Positions 29,022 through 37,394 are shown, counted from the stretch's first letter. The stretch: DNA of 64,000 bases from an uncultured Clostridia bacterium (GCA_944384195.1 CALWSK010000001.1:1-64000); one strand, 5' to 3'. The notes: a model not told the origin generated them from the letters alone. Numbers and translations are program-made.

Positions 29022-29692
29022 CTATCTTCTTTTTCTTTTTTTATTAGAACTTTTATTATTAATCATTTTTTTATACTCTGAATTTGTAATAATCCCCTTA
29101 TCTTTTAACGCTTTCGCTATTTCTTTAGGACATTCATCTGCAGTATTTTGTATAGCATATCCATGCCAATTCCCATTACCACTAGGTTGAAATTCTATTA
29201 TATCCCCTTCATAATAACTATATAACTGTTTTTTATCTTCAACAGACATTGCTTCATCAAGAACTTTTGTCCAATTTGATCATCAGGAATAGGGTTGAAA
29301 CTCCCCCACCCCCATTTACTATGTTTATGAGTTGATTCATATACTCTTCTTTCATTGTTATTGCTAATAACTCCATTAGATAAATTAAAATTCATGTTTA
29401 AAAATGATTTTAATGAATTTATAGAATTATATATCACACTTATATTTTGTAAAAAAGTTTCTATATTTGCAGTTTCTTCTATTTCACTTTTCTCTTGATT
29501 ATTTTCTTCTCCTTCAAGCATTACTTGTCCTGAATCTAAAGGCTCTATTATTTCTCCATGTCTACATATTAAAAATGATTTTGTTGTTACTGCCCTATAT
29601 CCTTTATTTTCATCTTCAGCATTTCTAAACTTATAAAACCCATCTTTATCTCCATTATCTACTATTAAACATATATATTTTTTTATAACCAT
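29022..29692 (-). pseudogene. PAAR-like toxin gene 2, N-terminally truncated and frameshifted
   Basis: The second half of the same PAAR-like domain as toxin 1 (VDNGDKDGF, KSFLICRHGEIIEPLDSGQ) is nearly identical, but the first half is replaced by unrelated sequence at about 29670. The tip differs: HKHSKWGWGSFNPIPDDQIG, then, after a missing G at about 29256 (TTGATG where TTGGATG restores frame), MSVEDKKQLYSYYEGDIIEF and PSGNGNWHGYAI, ending in a Lys/Arg-rich tail. The tip family is unknown to me. It shows how one PAAR-like head is combined with different tips. Confidence 0.65.
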
Positions 29693-29931
29693 ATATTTCC
29701 TAAAATTTCTAAATTTTGAAACATTTTATAAATATAGGTATCATATTTATTTCATAATAATTTTTATTTATTTTTTATAATCTATACATATTTAAATTTT
29801 TATTCTAAAATATATAACTTTATTAATTAATGTAGCTTTTTTAATACTATATAATAACATAATTTTAATTTATAATAATATAATTATATATTTTATGTTA
29901 TTTTGTCAATCCTTATGTAAATTTTTTTAGA

Positions 29932-30137
29932 TTTTATCTTAATATATTAGGTGCATATGTGTTATAATATATTGGTCTTCTTATAGCAAAAATATCATTT
30001 AAAAGCAAACTTTCTACAGTAGCTCTTAATAGCCCCCATCTATCCCACTCTCTAAAATAGTTAGAAGTTCTTTCATTTCCTACTTCTCCTACTTGGTCTA
30101 AACTCTCACTTGCAAGATCTATAACTCTATCTATCAT
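29932..30137 (-). repeat. 206-bp direct repeat, left copy
   Basis: Matches 40946-41151 at all but 8 of 206 positions, no gaps, same orientation. It carries the last 66 codons of the 183-residue protein encoded at 40948-41499, here cut off from its 5' part and fused to the end of the C39 peptidase gene. The 70-codon ORF it forms (29934-30146) is probably not a real gene. Confidence 0.9.
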
Positions 30138-30934
30138 ATGTTCCAAAAAGCTCCACCTACTCCTGCACCTTTTCTAGCCTCGTTCATTATTAAATCTATA
30201 TCAAACTGTTGTTTACTTCTTTTATAACTAGCAGGGTCTGCTACAAGTATTTTTCCATCACTTGTTATTCCTCTTAACACTATAAAGTGTCCACTATTTG
30301 TAAATATTTCTTTACTCATAAGTGCTACTACTAACTTACCATTATTAAGTGCGTCTCCTACTTTTGCCTTATCATTTCCTACTCCCTCTGCATTAAGTCC
30401 AAAAGCCTTTGCACAATTTGGTATTAAACTGTGATATGAACCACTCCCTTTAGCATAATATCCATTCTCAACACTACAGTTGCACATATAAATCGAGTCG
30501 TATATTTGCCCTGTTAAACTAGATACTACAATAGCCATTGAAGTCGGGACACATCCGTGTGTCCCGACTTTATCTGTACCATATAATTGATTTTTATATT
30601 TTTCATCTAATTGATTAAAATATACAACACTTATTTCACTATCTATAAAAGCTATATCTCCATATTCTTGCCCACTTCCTTCAATATAATCTTTATCATA
30701 AATACCTATACTTTGGTTATATCCATAATCTTTTTGAAATTGCTCTATTGCTAATATTTCATCTCCAAAAATAAATTGTTTAAACATATCTAATGGATTT
30801 GTTATTAAGTATAAAAAAGGCTATTAACATTAATAGCACAACAGTAGTACCAACAATTATATTAAATACTATTTTTCTTTTTTCTTCATCTAATGTTATT
30901 TGTAACAATATTCTTATTAAAACTTATTTCATAA
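30134..30934 (-). pseudogene. CwlT-like C39 papain-fold peptidase of a conjugative element, broken at the 5' end
   Basis: The open part (30134-30787, 217 residues) carries the papain-like core: HGCVPTSMAIVVSSL with the catalytic Cys, SGHFIVLRG with the catalytic His and VADPAS. Upstream, a membrane segment (KIVFNIIVGTTVVLLML) lies in another frame; removing one T from the T6 run at about 30820 joins them through LITNPLDMFKQF. A TAA also replaces an early codon near 30928. Such membrane-anchored peptidases open the cell wall for conjugation in Tn916/CTn-type elements. The 3' end stops exactly at the 206-bp repeat junction (GGAFWNI, stop), so its last residues may have been lost. Confidence 0.7.
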
Positions 30935-30956
30935 CATTTTCACTTCCTTTCAAAAA

Positions 30957-31490
30957 TTATTTAAAATAAAAATGTTTATATATTTCTAAATCATTTGTGT
31001 TTAGTATAATAATTTCTTTATTTATATTTTTGGCATAGTTTAGAGTGTTTTTAGTACCACTTTTATTGCAATTTATATCATAAACTCCAAAAATAATATT
31101 AGCCTTATCTACTAAATATTTATTTCTCTTAAAAAAACAATCATCAGTATAATTTTCTTGTAATAAGATTATTTTAGTACAATTATTTAATATAATTTTT
31201 AGCCTATCTTTGTATGATTTGCTCCAATTTTGTTCAATACTATTACAAGGTAGTATACAGTAAAGTTTTATATCATTATATTTTTTCATTAATTGCAATA
31301 CTATTTCACCACACCATATATCAACACCCATTGCACAACCTGTTAAAAATATTTTAACACCGCCTAGGTACATTTTTTCTATCTGTTCAATTATTTTAGC
31401 CTTTAATTTTATACACTCTATATCTTCTTCATTATATTTAAAACTAAATTTACTTGGTCTATGTCCAGTAAATGAACAAATTTTATTCAT
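30957..31490 (-). CDS. SLOG-family (DUF1273/YpsA-like) nucleotide-binding protein
   Basis: 177 residues, intact. It starts MNKICSFTGHRPSKF, the signature of the YpsA/YoqJ-type SLOG family, and continues with the Rossmann-like glycine segment FLTGCAMGVDIWCGEIVL. SLOG proteins bind nucleotides or nucleotide-derived ligands; several take part in phage-defence signalling and others are phage or ICE passengers. No TIR or effector domain is fused. Divergent from the XRE regulator at 31625. Function in this element unknown. Confidence 0.8.
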   Translation of the reverse strand: MNKICSFTGHRPSKFSFKYNEEDIECIKLKAKIIEQIEKMYLGGVKIFLTGCAMGVDIWCGEIVLQLMKKYNDIKLYCILPCNSIEQNWSKSYKDRLKIILNNCTKIILLQENYTDDCFFKRNKYLVDKANIIFGVYDINCNKSGTKNTLNYAKNINKEIIILNTNDLEIYKHFYFK

Positions 31491-31624
31491 AAAATCTCTC
31501 CTAACAATTAACTAGTTTATACAAAATTATATTGTAATAAATGATATTATACAATTTTAAGTTGTTAATTTCAATACTCATTTAATTTGTATGTTAGATT
31601 ATTTTACAAATAGGAGTGATTAAT

Positions 31625-31975
31625 ATGAACATAAGTGAAATTTTAAGAAATCTAAGAGAAGATAAAGATTTAAAACAAATTGATATAGCTAAAATTCTTT
31701 GTATAACACAACAAACTTATTCTAATTATGAAAATGCTAAATCGGAAATTCCTTTAAATCATTTAATAAAATTAGCAGAATTTTACAATGTATCTACAGA
31801 CTATCTTTTGGGTAGAGTTACCTATAAATATAATTTAACATCATTAAACGAAAAAATATCAAGTACGATAACTTTTGGCGAGTTATTAAATAAAATTTCA
31901 AAATTAAAAAAATCTAATCTGAATTCATTATTAGACTTTTTAGATTATCTTGTAAATAAAAAAGATAATAACTAA
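31625..31975 (+). CDS. XRE-family HTH transcriptional regulator
   Basis: 116 residues from the ATG at 31625, which has AGGAG eight bases upstream; the GTG at 31616 overlaps that site. A Cro/CI-type helix-turn-helix occupies the first 65 residues (LRNLREDKDLKQIDIAKILC, QQTYSNYENAKSEIP, YNVSTDYLLGR). The C-terminal half is a short helical dimerisation region. Probably controls element genes or itself. It ends just before the promoter of the antisense RNA of the toxin-antitoxin locus. Confidence 0.9.
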   Translation: MNISEILRNLREDKDLKQIDIAKILCITQQTYSNYENAKSEIPLNHLIKLAEFYNVSTDYLLGRVTYKYNLTSLNEKISSTITFGELLNKISKLKKSNLNSLLDFLDYLVNKKDNN

Positions 31976-31998
31976 TATAATTATTATCTATTTAAGTA

Positions 31999-32027
31999 TT
32001 TACAAATATTTTTATATGTTGTATAAT
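31999..32027 (+). promoter_or_regulatory. SigA promoter of the candidate antitoxin RNA
   Basis: TTTACA (31999-32004), exactly 17 bases, perfect TATAAT (32022-32027), pointing right into the 3' end of the type I toxin gene. No ORF follows on this strand before the terminator. Confidence 0.75.
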
Positions 32028-32032
32028 AAATA

Positions 32033-32130
32033 TAACAAAAGGCAATCGTGCCAACAATGTTTTATACTTTATTTACTGTGGAAGTAATAGCACAAAACTT
32101 TGCTAGGGTCAGGTGCTATTACTTTTTTGT
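32033..32130 (+). ncRNA. Candidate antisense antitoxin RNA of a type I toxin-antitoxin pair
   Basis: From the promoter at 31999-32027 a transcript of about 95-100 bases would end at a strong terminator: AAGTAATAGCAC (32074-32085), loop, GTGCTATTACTT, then TTTTT (to about 32127). It is complementary to the 3' end of the toxin mRNA, including its last codons. This convergent, 3'-overlapping layout is that of RatA/TxpA and SR4/BsrG in Bacillus subtilis. Its first 29 bases also repeat the sequence of the toxin mRNA's own 5' end. Confidence 0.65.
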
Positions 32131-32220
32131 GCTTTTTATCAGTACAATCATCAAACCTATGAAATTAATCATATTATTTGACAATGTAAGTAATATCATA
32201 ATTACTTCGTATGTACTCAT
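32119..32220 (-). CDS. BsrG/TxpA-like type I toxin peptide
   Basis: 33 residues, one membrane segment: MSTYEVIMILL... ending VLIKSTKK. The start MSTYE-x-x-M and the Lys-rich end match TxpA and BsrG of Bacillus subtilis and the many 'putative holin-like toxins' of Firmicutes. GGAGGTG stands six bases before the ATG. A SigA promoter (32378-32350) gives a leader of about 120 bases. The mRNA ends are inverted repeats: GGCAATCG and GCCAAC-ATGTTTTATACT occur at both 32041-32069 and, inverted, at 32292-32342, so 5' and 3' ends could pair and hide the ribosome site, as in other type I toxin mRNAs. Peptide is too short for routine gene callers. Confidence 0.75.
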   Translation of the reverse strand: MSTYEVIMILLTLSNNMINFIGLMIVLIKSTKK

Positions 32221-32349
32221 TTGCACCACCTCCAATCTATTTTAGATTGAAAGTACACCTCCTTTGTTTTATATTTATATTAAACAGTATAAGTATAAAA
32301 CATCGTTGGCTTGTAAGTAACAACACTTACTATCGATTGCCCTGTATAT

Positions 32350-32378
32350 ATTTTAAATCATTTTTTTACATTTTGCAA
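32350..32378 (-). promoter_or_regulatory. SigA promoter of the type I toxin
   Basis: Minus strand TTGCAA (32378-32373), 17-base spacer, TAAAAT (32355-32350). The predicted start is at about 32343, exactly where the 5' arm of the inverted repeat begins. Confidence 0.7.
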
Positions 32379-32391
32379 CATTTTTATAATT

Positions 32392-34212
32392 TTATCTTCC
32401 CCCACTTTTGCCCATATATTCAAGTTTATACTCAGGTACAGTAAAGTTTATATGCAACCTTTTAGCTCCAGCCATAAATAAGGCGTGTCCTCGTTTTTTA
32501 GCTAGTAATAAGTCTTGTTCTGCTTCTGTTAAATCATACAATTTAGTTGTTTCTTTTAAATTTTGTCCATCTGTTCCCATAAGTATTTTATAGGTTGGTA
32601 TATCCAAAAGTGCTTGTCCATATTGTTTTATGTTATCACTTAAAAAATCTACTACACTATGGGATATTACTGCAAGACTACCCTCATACTTTCTAACTCT
32701 TTTCATCATATTTCTTAAATACACAAGTGATTGAGGCACTTTTTCATCTATCATTAAATAACTTTCATCACATATTAACATTATTTTTTCATTTCTATTT
32801 TTACATATCTTTTCCCAACAATAAGTAAGTATATTGAAATATTGCGTCCTTTTTACACTATCAGAAGTACCTTGTAAACCGTTGGTATCAAAGCATATAA
32901 AATTACTATTATCTTCAACTGTTGTGTATCCATTCCATATAAAACTATCACTTCCTGTTGCTATATCCAACAATAGTATTGATATTTGCAATAGTACTTC
33001 ATTTTGACTTTCTTTAAATTCTTCTAAAATTAAGTTATATAAATCTTTAAATGTTGGAAAATCTTCTGCTTTCAATTTATATATATCTGTATTCCAATCT
33101 ATACCAAAATTTTTATAAAGTTTAACTAACATATTTTTTAAAATAGCCATTTGCATATCTGTTAAAGAGCTATTATATAGGCTAAAAAATATCTCTAAAT
33201 TTTTTATATGTAAAGCTAAATCGTTAATTCCGTCATCTTCATTAAATAACTTATCTGTTTCATTTTCATCATCTTTAGGTAAAGGTCTTATTTATAGTGG
33301 ATTTATTTTTCCTTTCGTTCCACCAACTGCATTTATAAGATTACCACCTAAATTTTTACATAGCTCTTTATATTCACTTTCTGGGTCTATTAAAATAATT
33401 TTTGTACCATTCATATACTCGCTTATAATTATATGTTTTATAACAGTAGATTTACCAACACCACTATTTCCCATTATTACAATATTTGAATTAGTCCTAT
33501 CGCTTGCTCTTTTCCATATATCTGTTATAACAAGCCCACCATTACTATCTGTAGCTAAATAGTATCCTGCTCCGTCATTAAATCCACTTCTAGCAAAAGG
33601 AAAGCCACCTACAAATGTTGATATAGGTACAATTTTTTGTAGTATATTTTCTATCTTTTCACGATTAGTAAAAGTAGGATATATATGCTTAAATAATTCT
33701 TTTTGTAAATTAGGTATGGCTCTCATCTTGCATTTTAATACACTTATCATACTTTCCGAACGCCTACAAACTCTCTTAAAATCTTGTTCATCTCTAGACA
33801 TTGTAGCAACACAAACTGTCATAAGTGCTACTGTTTCATTTTCTCTGTCTATTTGAGCAATTATTTTCTCTACATCTTCTGCCGATTTTTCTGCTCGTTG
33901 TCTAGTTAAAGGGTCTTTTGAAGATTCTGCTAAACTTCTATCATAAGTAATATTTCGGGATATAGATGCTATTAAATTTGTATTATCAACAGGTTTTATG
34001 CCTATTGTTACAACTGTATTAGGAATATTTGTTATTTTAGATAACCATTCACTTTCTACTTTATTAGGATACTTTATAATGCCATAAATTTTGGTAAAAC
34101 TTTCACCTATATGTAAAGTATTTTTGTTAAATCTCAAGCCTATTGGAGTTAATATATCAAGCATTGGATTAGTTTGCTTTTTCTTATTTTTAATATTTAT
34201 CTTCTTAGCCAT
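32392..34212 (-). pseudogene. VirB4/TraE-type conjugation ATPase with one in-frame stop
   Basis: About 605 codons of the ICE-type VirB4 ATPase. Walker A is visible as MGNSGVGKST, preceded by the N-terminal barrel-like region (GGFPFARSGFNDGAGYYLAT). After KINPL comes a TAA at 33292-33294 where the family has a Gln codon (INPLQIRPLP); the frame then continues through MLICDESYLM (Walker B), MKRVRKYEGSLAVISHS and LAKKRGHALFMAG to the normal end. A single substitution would restore it, so the decay is recent. It powers the type IV secretion channel of conjugative elements. Confidence 0.85.
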
Positions 34213-34223
34213 TTTATTCTCCT

Positions 34224-34556
34224 TTAATTATTTATTATTGGTATATTTCTTGAAAATTCAGTATCTTCTAAATGTGCATAATAAGGATTATTTATTAAGT
34301 TAATAAAACTCATTATTTCTCTTTGATTTAATATTTCACAACCTATATTATTTATAGTAAATTTTTCTGCAAGTAACATAGCTTTTCTGTTTATTTCCTT
34401 TTCAATACCTTCTTGATATTTATCCCATATAACTAGGTAAAATTGTCGTTCTGCTATATCTCCACTTAATGCAATTATGTATAGTATTAAAATTGTGCCA
34501 TCTATTACTACACTTGTTAATATTGTTATTGATACTATTAGTGTTCTAATTTTTCC
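34224..34556 (-). pseudogene. Small membrane conjugation protein upstream of VirB4, start lost
   Basis: An open frame of about 110 codons runs into the virB4 ribosome site. It has one membrane segment (VSITILTSVVIDGTILILYI), a charged helix (VIWDKYQEGIEKEINRKA) and an acidic end (YAHLEDTEFSRNIP). AAGGAGG stands at its beginning, but the expected ATG reads ATT and no alternative start is well placed. Position before virB4 is that of PrgI-like or similar transfer proteins; the sequence itself I do not recognise. Confidence 0.45.
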
Positions 34557-34564
34557 TCCTTAAA

Positions 34565-34604
34565 AAATAAAAAAAGAAGAATATAATAAAATTATCCTTC
34601 TTTA
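34565..34604 (-). terminator. Terminator of the WYL-nuclease-macrodomain operon
   Basis: Minus strand AAAGAAG, AT-rich loop, CTTCTTT and TTTTATTTTTT. It separates the three-gene operon from the conjugation genes. Confidence 0.65.
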
Positions 34605-34656
34605 TTATTTTGTTATTTCAAATCATTACATTAAAATCTATTTGAATTTGTATTAT

Positions 34657-35202
34657 TTAGTTACCTATATCTTTGATTATTTCATTATACATATCAAATT
34701 GCTCTTTATTAGAACAAACAAAAAATATTTTTTGTAAATTTATTAAACTACTATAATTTTCTTTCAAATAGTTTAATACATTTTTTACAGCAATATTACT
34801 ACCGATTTCTAAAGGACATTTATAAATACCCATACCAATACAAGGTATAGCAAGTGTACAAAACTTATTTTCTTCAGTAATTTTCATAATATTAAAATAA
34901 CAATTTGATAATTTTTCTTCTCTATCATCTTCTTCTAAAAACCACTTTGGAGCAACTGTATGTATAATTTTTTTACAATGTAAATTATAACCACTTGTTA
35001 AAATAGCTTTACCTATTTCTAATGGTGCATATTTTAAACACTCTTGTTCTAGATTTATAATACCTGCTTTTTTATATATAGCTCCACATAAACCAGAACC
35101 TTTTAAAAGAGAAGTATTGGCAGAGTTTACTATTGCATCTACTTTCATTGTTGTAATATTTTCTATAACAACATAAATTCTTATATTTTTAAAATAATAC
35201 AT
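34657..35202 (-). CDS. Macrodomain protein (ADP-ribose binding or hydrolysing)
   Basis: 181 residues, a single macrodomain. Visible: VDAIVNSANTSLLKGSGLCG (the NxAN-x(n)-G ADP-ribose loop), AILTSGYNL, IIHTVAPKW and AIPCIGMGIYKCP (second phosphate loop). The loop reads LLKGSGLCGAIYKKAG, as in O-acetyl-ADP-ribose deacetylases and DNA ADP-ribosyl hydrolases of the DarG group. It is the last gene of the WYL-nuclease-macrodomain operon, 11 bases after the nuclease gene, and is intact. Macrodomains remove ADP-ribose marks or sense NAD-derived signals; here it could be an antidote or a sensor. Which of these applies cannot be read from sequence. Confidence 0.88.
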   Translation of the reverse strand: MYYFKNIRIYVVIENITTMKVDAIVNSANTSLLKGSGLCGAIYKKAGIINLEQECLKYAPLEIGKAILTSGYNLHCKKIIHTVAPKWFLEEDDREEKLSNCYFNIMKITEENKFCTLAIPCIGMGIYKCPLEIGSNIAVKNVLNYLKENYSSLINLQKIFFVCSNKEQFDMYNEIIKDIGN

Positions 35203-35213
35203 TTCTTACACCT

Positions 35214-36293
35214 TTAATTTATAAAATTTTTAATATAATCATCTAATATATTTTGTAATATATCTATCTTATCTAAAATATCTTTTTTATTATACTCTAT
35301 TGAAAATAAAGTCATACTATTACCTAATCTAAATTTTGATTTTTTAAAATCTTCTATTTTTACATTTTTTTGAAACATTTCATTTTCTTTAAAATATGTT
35401 ATCACTTTTTCATTTAATTGTCTTATTTGCTCTTTATAATTTTCTATACTAATATTTTCATTAGTTTCTATTCCTACCTTTAAAGCTATTGCAAAAGTTT
35501 TATTTATTAAATCATTTTCTATTTGAAAATATAGAGTATATTTTTTTAAATTTTCAACTTCTAAATCGTATCCACCATACCAAAGTCCTTCAAAACCACC
35601 TTTAGCATTAGATATAGAACCATACCCCCAAAAGTTTTTAACTTTATTTTTTAAATATTCAAAAAATCCTAAATTGTTAAAATAATCATATTTATCTAAA
35701 GGTATATCATAAATTTTACAACATATTCTATAATCAATAAACTGTAAATAACTTACATAGTCGTTAAAAATAGTGTTCTTCACATTTGCGTGTAAAAATA
35801 ACTCTAACAATTTTTTTCTATCAAATTCAAAATCTACATTTCCTTCTCTAAATGGTTGTTCTATTATTTTATAATATACACAAATAATATTTTCTAATGG
35901 TATTTTGTCATCTTCTACTAATTTTTCAGTATATCTATTTATTTGGTTATTATGTGTACTAGTAAATGTTTTATCTTCAATAATTATATATACATCATCA
36001 ATCCTAACTAAAATATCTATATTTTTATATTGTTGTCTTATTTCTGATACATAGCTATCTTTTTCAAAAACCTTTTTACCATTTTTTATAGCACCTTCTC
36101 TTATTTTATTTAAAAACTTAAAGGCTACTTTTGTTAGTTGATTATTTATGTTGTTATTTTCTTCTAAAGCAAACGAAAGTAGATAACATATAAAAGCATC
36201 TTGTGATAATTCACTTGTTGCATATTTAAAGATATTATTAGAATCTAATTTTTCAAAAAGTTTCATTTTTTTAGAAATTTTATTTTTATTCAT
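35214..36293 (-). CDS. PD-(D/E)XK nuclease-superfamily protein
   Basis: 359 residues from the ATG at 36293, which lies eight bases after AGGAG; the ATG at 36299 is too close. The N-terminal region has SQDAFICYLLSFALE, typical of PDDEXK_4-type proteins, followed by the catalytic set: D93 in NIDILVRI, and E106-x-K108 in YIIIEDKTF, on adjacent strands, plus a Gln two turns later (THNNQINRY). The C-terminal half contains FWGYGSI and is unassigned. Intact while most neighbours are broken. It lies 15 bases after the WYL regulator and 11 before the macrodomain gene. A nuclease next to a WYL repressor suggests an antiphage effector; substrate unknown. Confidence 0.85.
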   Translation of the reverse strand: MNKNKISKKMKLFEKLDSNNIFKYATSELSQDAFICYLLSFALEENNNINNQLTKVAFKFLNKIREGAIKNGKKVFEKDSYVSEIRQQYKNIDILVRIDDVYIIIEDKTFTSTHNNQINRYTEKLVEDDKIPLENIICVYYKIIEQPFREGNVDFEFDRKKLLELFLHANVKNTIFNDYVSYLQFIDYRICCKIYDIPLDKYDYFNNLGFFEYLKNKVKNFWGYGSISNAKGGFEGLWYGGYDLEVENLKKYTLYFQIENDLINKTFAIALKVGIETNENISIENYKEQIRQLNEKVITYFKENEMFQKNVKIEDFKKSKFRLGNSMTLFSIEYNKKDILDKIDILQNILDDYIKNFIN

Positions 36294-36308
36294 AAACATT
36301 CTCTCCTT

Positions 36309-37256
36309 TTAATCATTATAAAGTTTACTTATATTTCTAATTTCTTCTTTCATTTTTTCTACTAATTCTTTAGGTTCTAAAATTTTAACTAATGCCCCTT
36401 GAGATAATAAAAAACTTATTATACCCTTATCATAAAATGTTGTTTCAAATATAAACTTATCATCTATTTTTTTCATAGTTGCATTAGGCAATTTATCTAA
36501 TATAGCTTGTGGACTTACACCTGTATATTCAAATTTTACCATTTTTAAATCACCATAATTCATAAGGTTTAATTTATTTTTAAGCTCCCCTTCATCTAAA
36601 ATTTGATTTTTATTTAATTCAAATTTTGTTTTATGGTAATATACTTCTGTTATTCTATCTACTCTATAATACAATAATTTAGAGTTTTCATCATCAAATC
36701 TATATGCTAATAAATAAAAATAATATTCACTAAATACTATTCCAACAGGATTTAACTTTCTTTTAACTTTCTCATCATTAACTTTATAATAAGTTATTGT
36801 TATTTGTCTTTTATCATCTATACATTTAGCTATGTTCCAAAGTTCATTTATTAAATCTAAGTTTTTCTTTTTTATATCTTTATAGCTAAATAATTCATTT
36901 TGTATAAGCTTATTTATTAAAAGTTTATCTTTTTCACAAAGTATATTTTGTAATTTGATTATAATATTAGTAATATCCTTTTTATCAATAGCACGAGTAC
37001 ATATTAATATTTTTATTATAGCAAAAACTTCTTCTGGTGAAAGCAAATTAACATTTGTTAATGTATATGTTTTAGTAGTATTGTTAAAATATAGCTTTAT
37101 GTTAAAATTATTATTTTGTGATAAAAACTTTTTAATCTCTGCTATATCTCTACTTATTGTTTTTGTAGATAAACTATACTCTTTTGATAATTTTTTTATA
37201 GAAATTTCTTCACCTATAATAAACCTAAAAAATATATCTAATAACCTTGATTTCAA
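36309..37256 (-). CDS. HTH-WYL-WCX transcriptional regulator
   Basis: 315 residues from a TTG at 37256 that has AAGGAGG six bases upstream; the longer reading to 37301 starts inside the operator and lacks a site. N-terminal DeoR-like helix-turn-helix (ISIKKLSKEYSLSTKTISRD), central WYL domain (RQITITYYKVN, YYFYLLAYRFDDENSKLLYY, RVDRITEVYY) and C-terminal WCX domain (LLSQGALVKILEPKELVEKM). WYL regulators such as CapW and BrxR repress defence operons and respond to ligands during infection. First gene of the three-gene operon; a promoter and palindrome lie directly upstream, so autoregulation is likely. Confidence 0.9.
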   Translation of the reverse strand: MKSRLLDIFFRFIIGEEISIKKLSKEYSLSTKTISRDIAEIKKFLSQNNNFNIKLYFNNTTKTYTLTNVNLLSPEEVFAIIKILICTRAIDKKDITNIIIKLQNILCEKDKLLINKLIQNELFSYKDIKKKNLDLINELWNIAKCIDDKRQITITYYKVNDEKVKRKLNPVGIVFSEYYFYLLAYRFDDENSKLLYYRVDRITEVYYHKTKFELNKNQILDEGELKNKLNLMNYGDLKMVKFEYTGVSPQAILDKLPNATMKKIDDKFIFETTFYDKGIISFLLSQGALVKILEPKELVEKMKEEIRNISKLYND

Positions 37257-37296
37257 ATTCTTCCTCCTTCTAATATAATTATATAATATATATGTA

Positions 37297-37378
37297 GACA
37301 TACTTATGTCCTTATTGTACCATAATTTTATATATTGTAAAGGACACCCTATAATTTTAATATTATAAGTTGTCCTTT
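37297..37378 (-). promoter_or_regulatory. Promoter and candidate operator of the WYL operon
   Basis: Minus strand TTTACA (37341-37336), 16 bases, TACAAT (37319-37314). At the expected transcription start lies a perfect 14-bp palindrome GACATA-AG-TATGTC (37310-37297). Two more GGACA arms form an inverted repeat AAAGGACA/TGTCCTTT at 37378-37371 and 37346-37339, overlapping the -35 box. This looks like a multi-site repressor operator; the distal hairpin might also serve as terminator for the SpaA gene but lacks a U-run. Confidence 0.65.
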
Positions 37379-37394
37379 ATTGAAATATAATTTT

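Noticed and set aside
26453-30000. A complete type VI or extracellular contractile injection system
   Set aside because: Only PAAR-like and Rhs tips are present; no sheath, tube, baseplate or ATPase gene was found.
29934-30146. 70-codon ORF as a separate gene
   Set aside because: It is the duplicated 3' end of the 40948 gene with an accidental start at the junction.
37336-37378. AAAGGACA/TGTCCTTT hairpin as terminator of the SpaA gene
   Set aside because: No U-run follows it on the minus strand and its distal arm overlaps the -35 box of the WYL promoter; an operator reading fits better.
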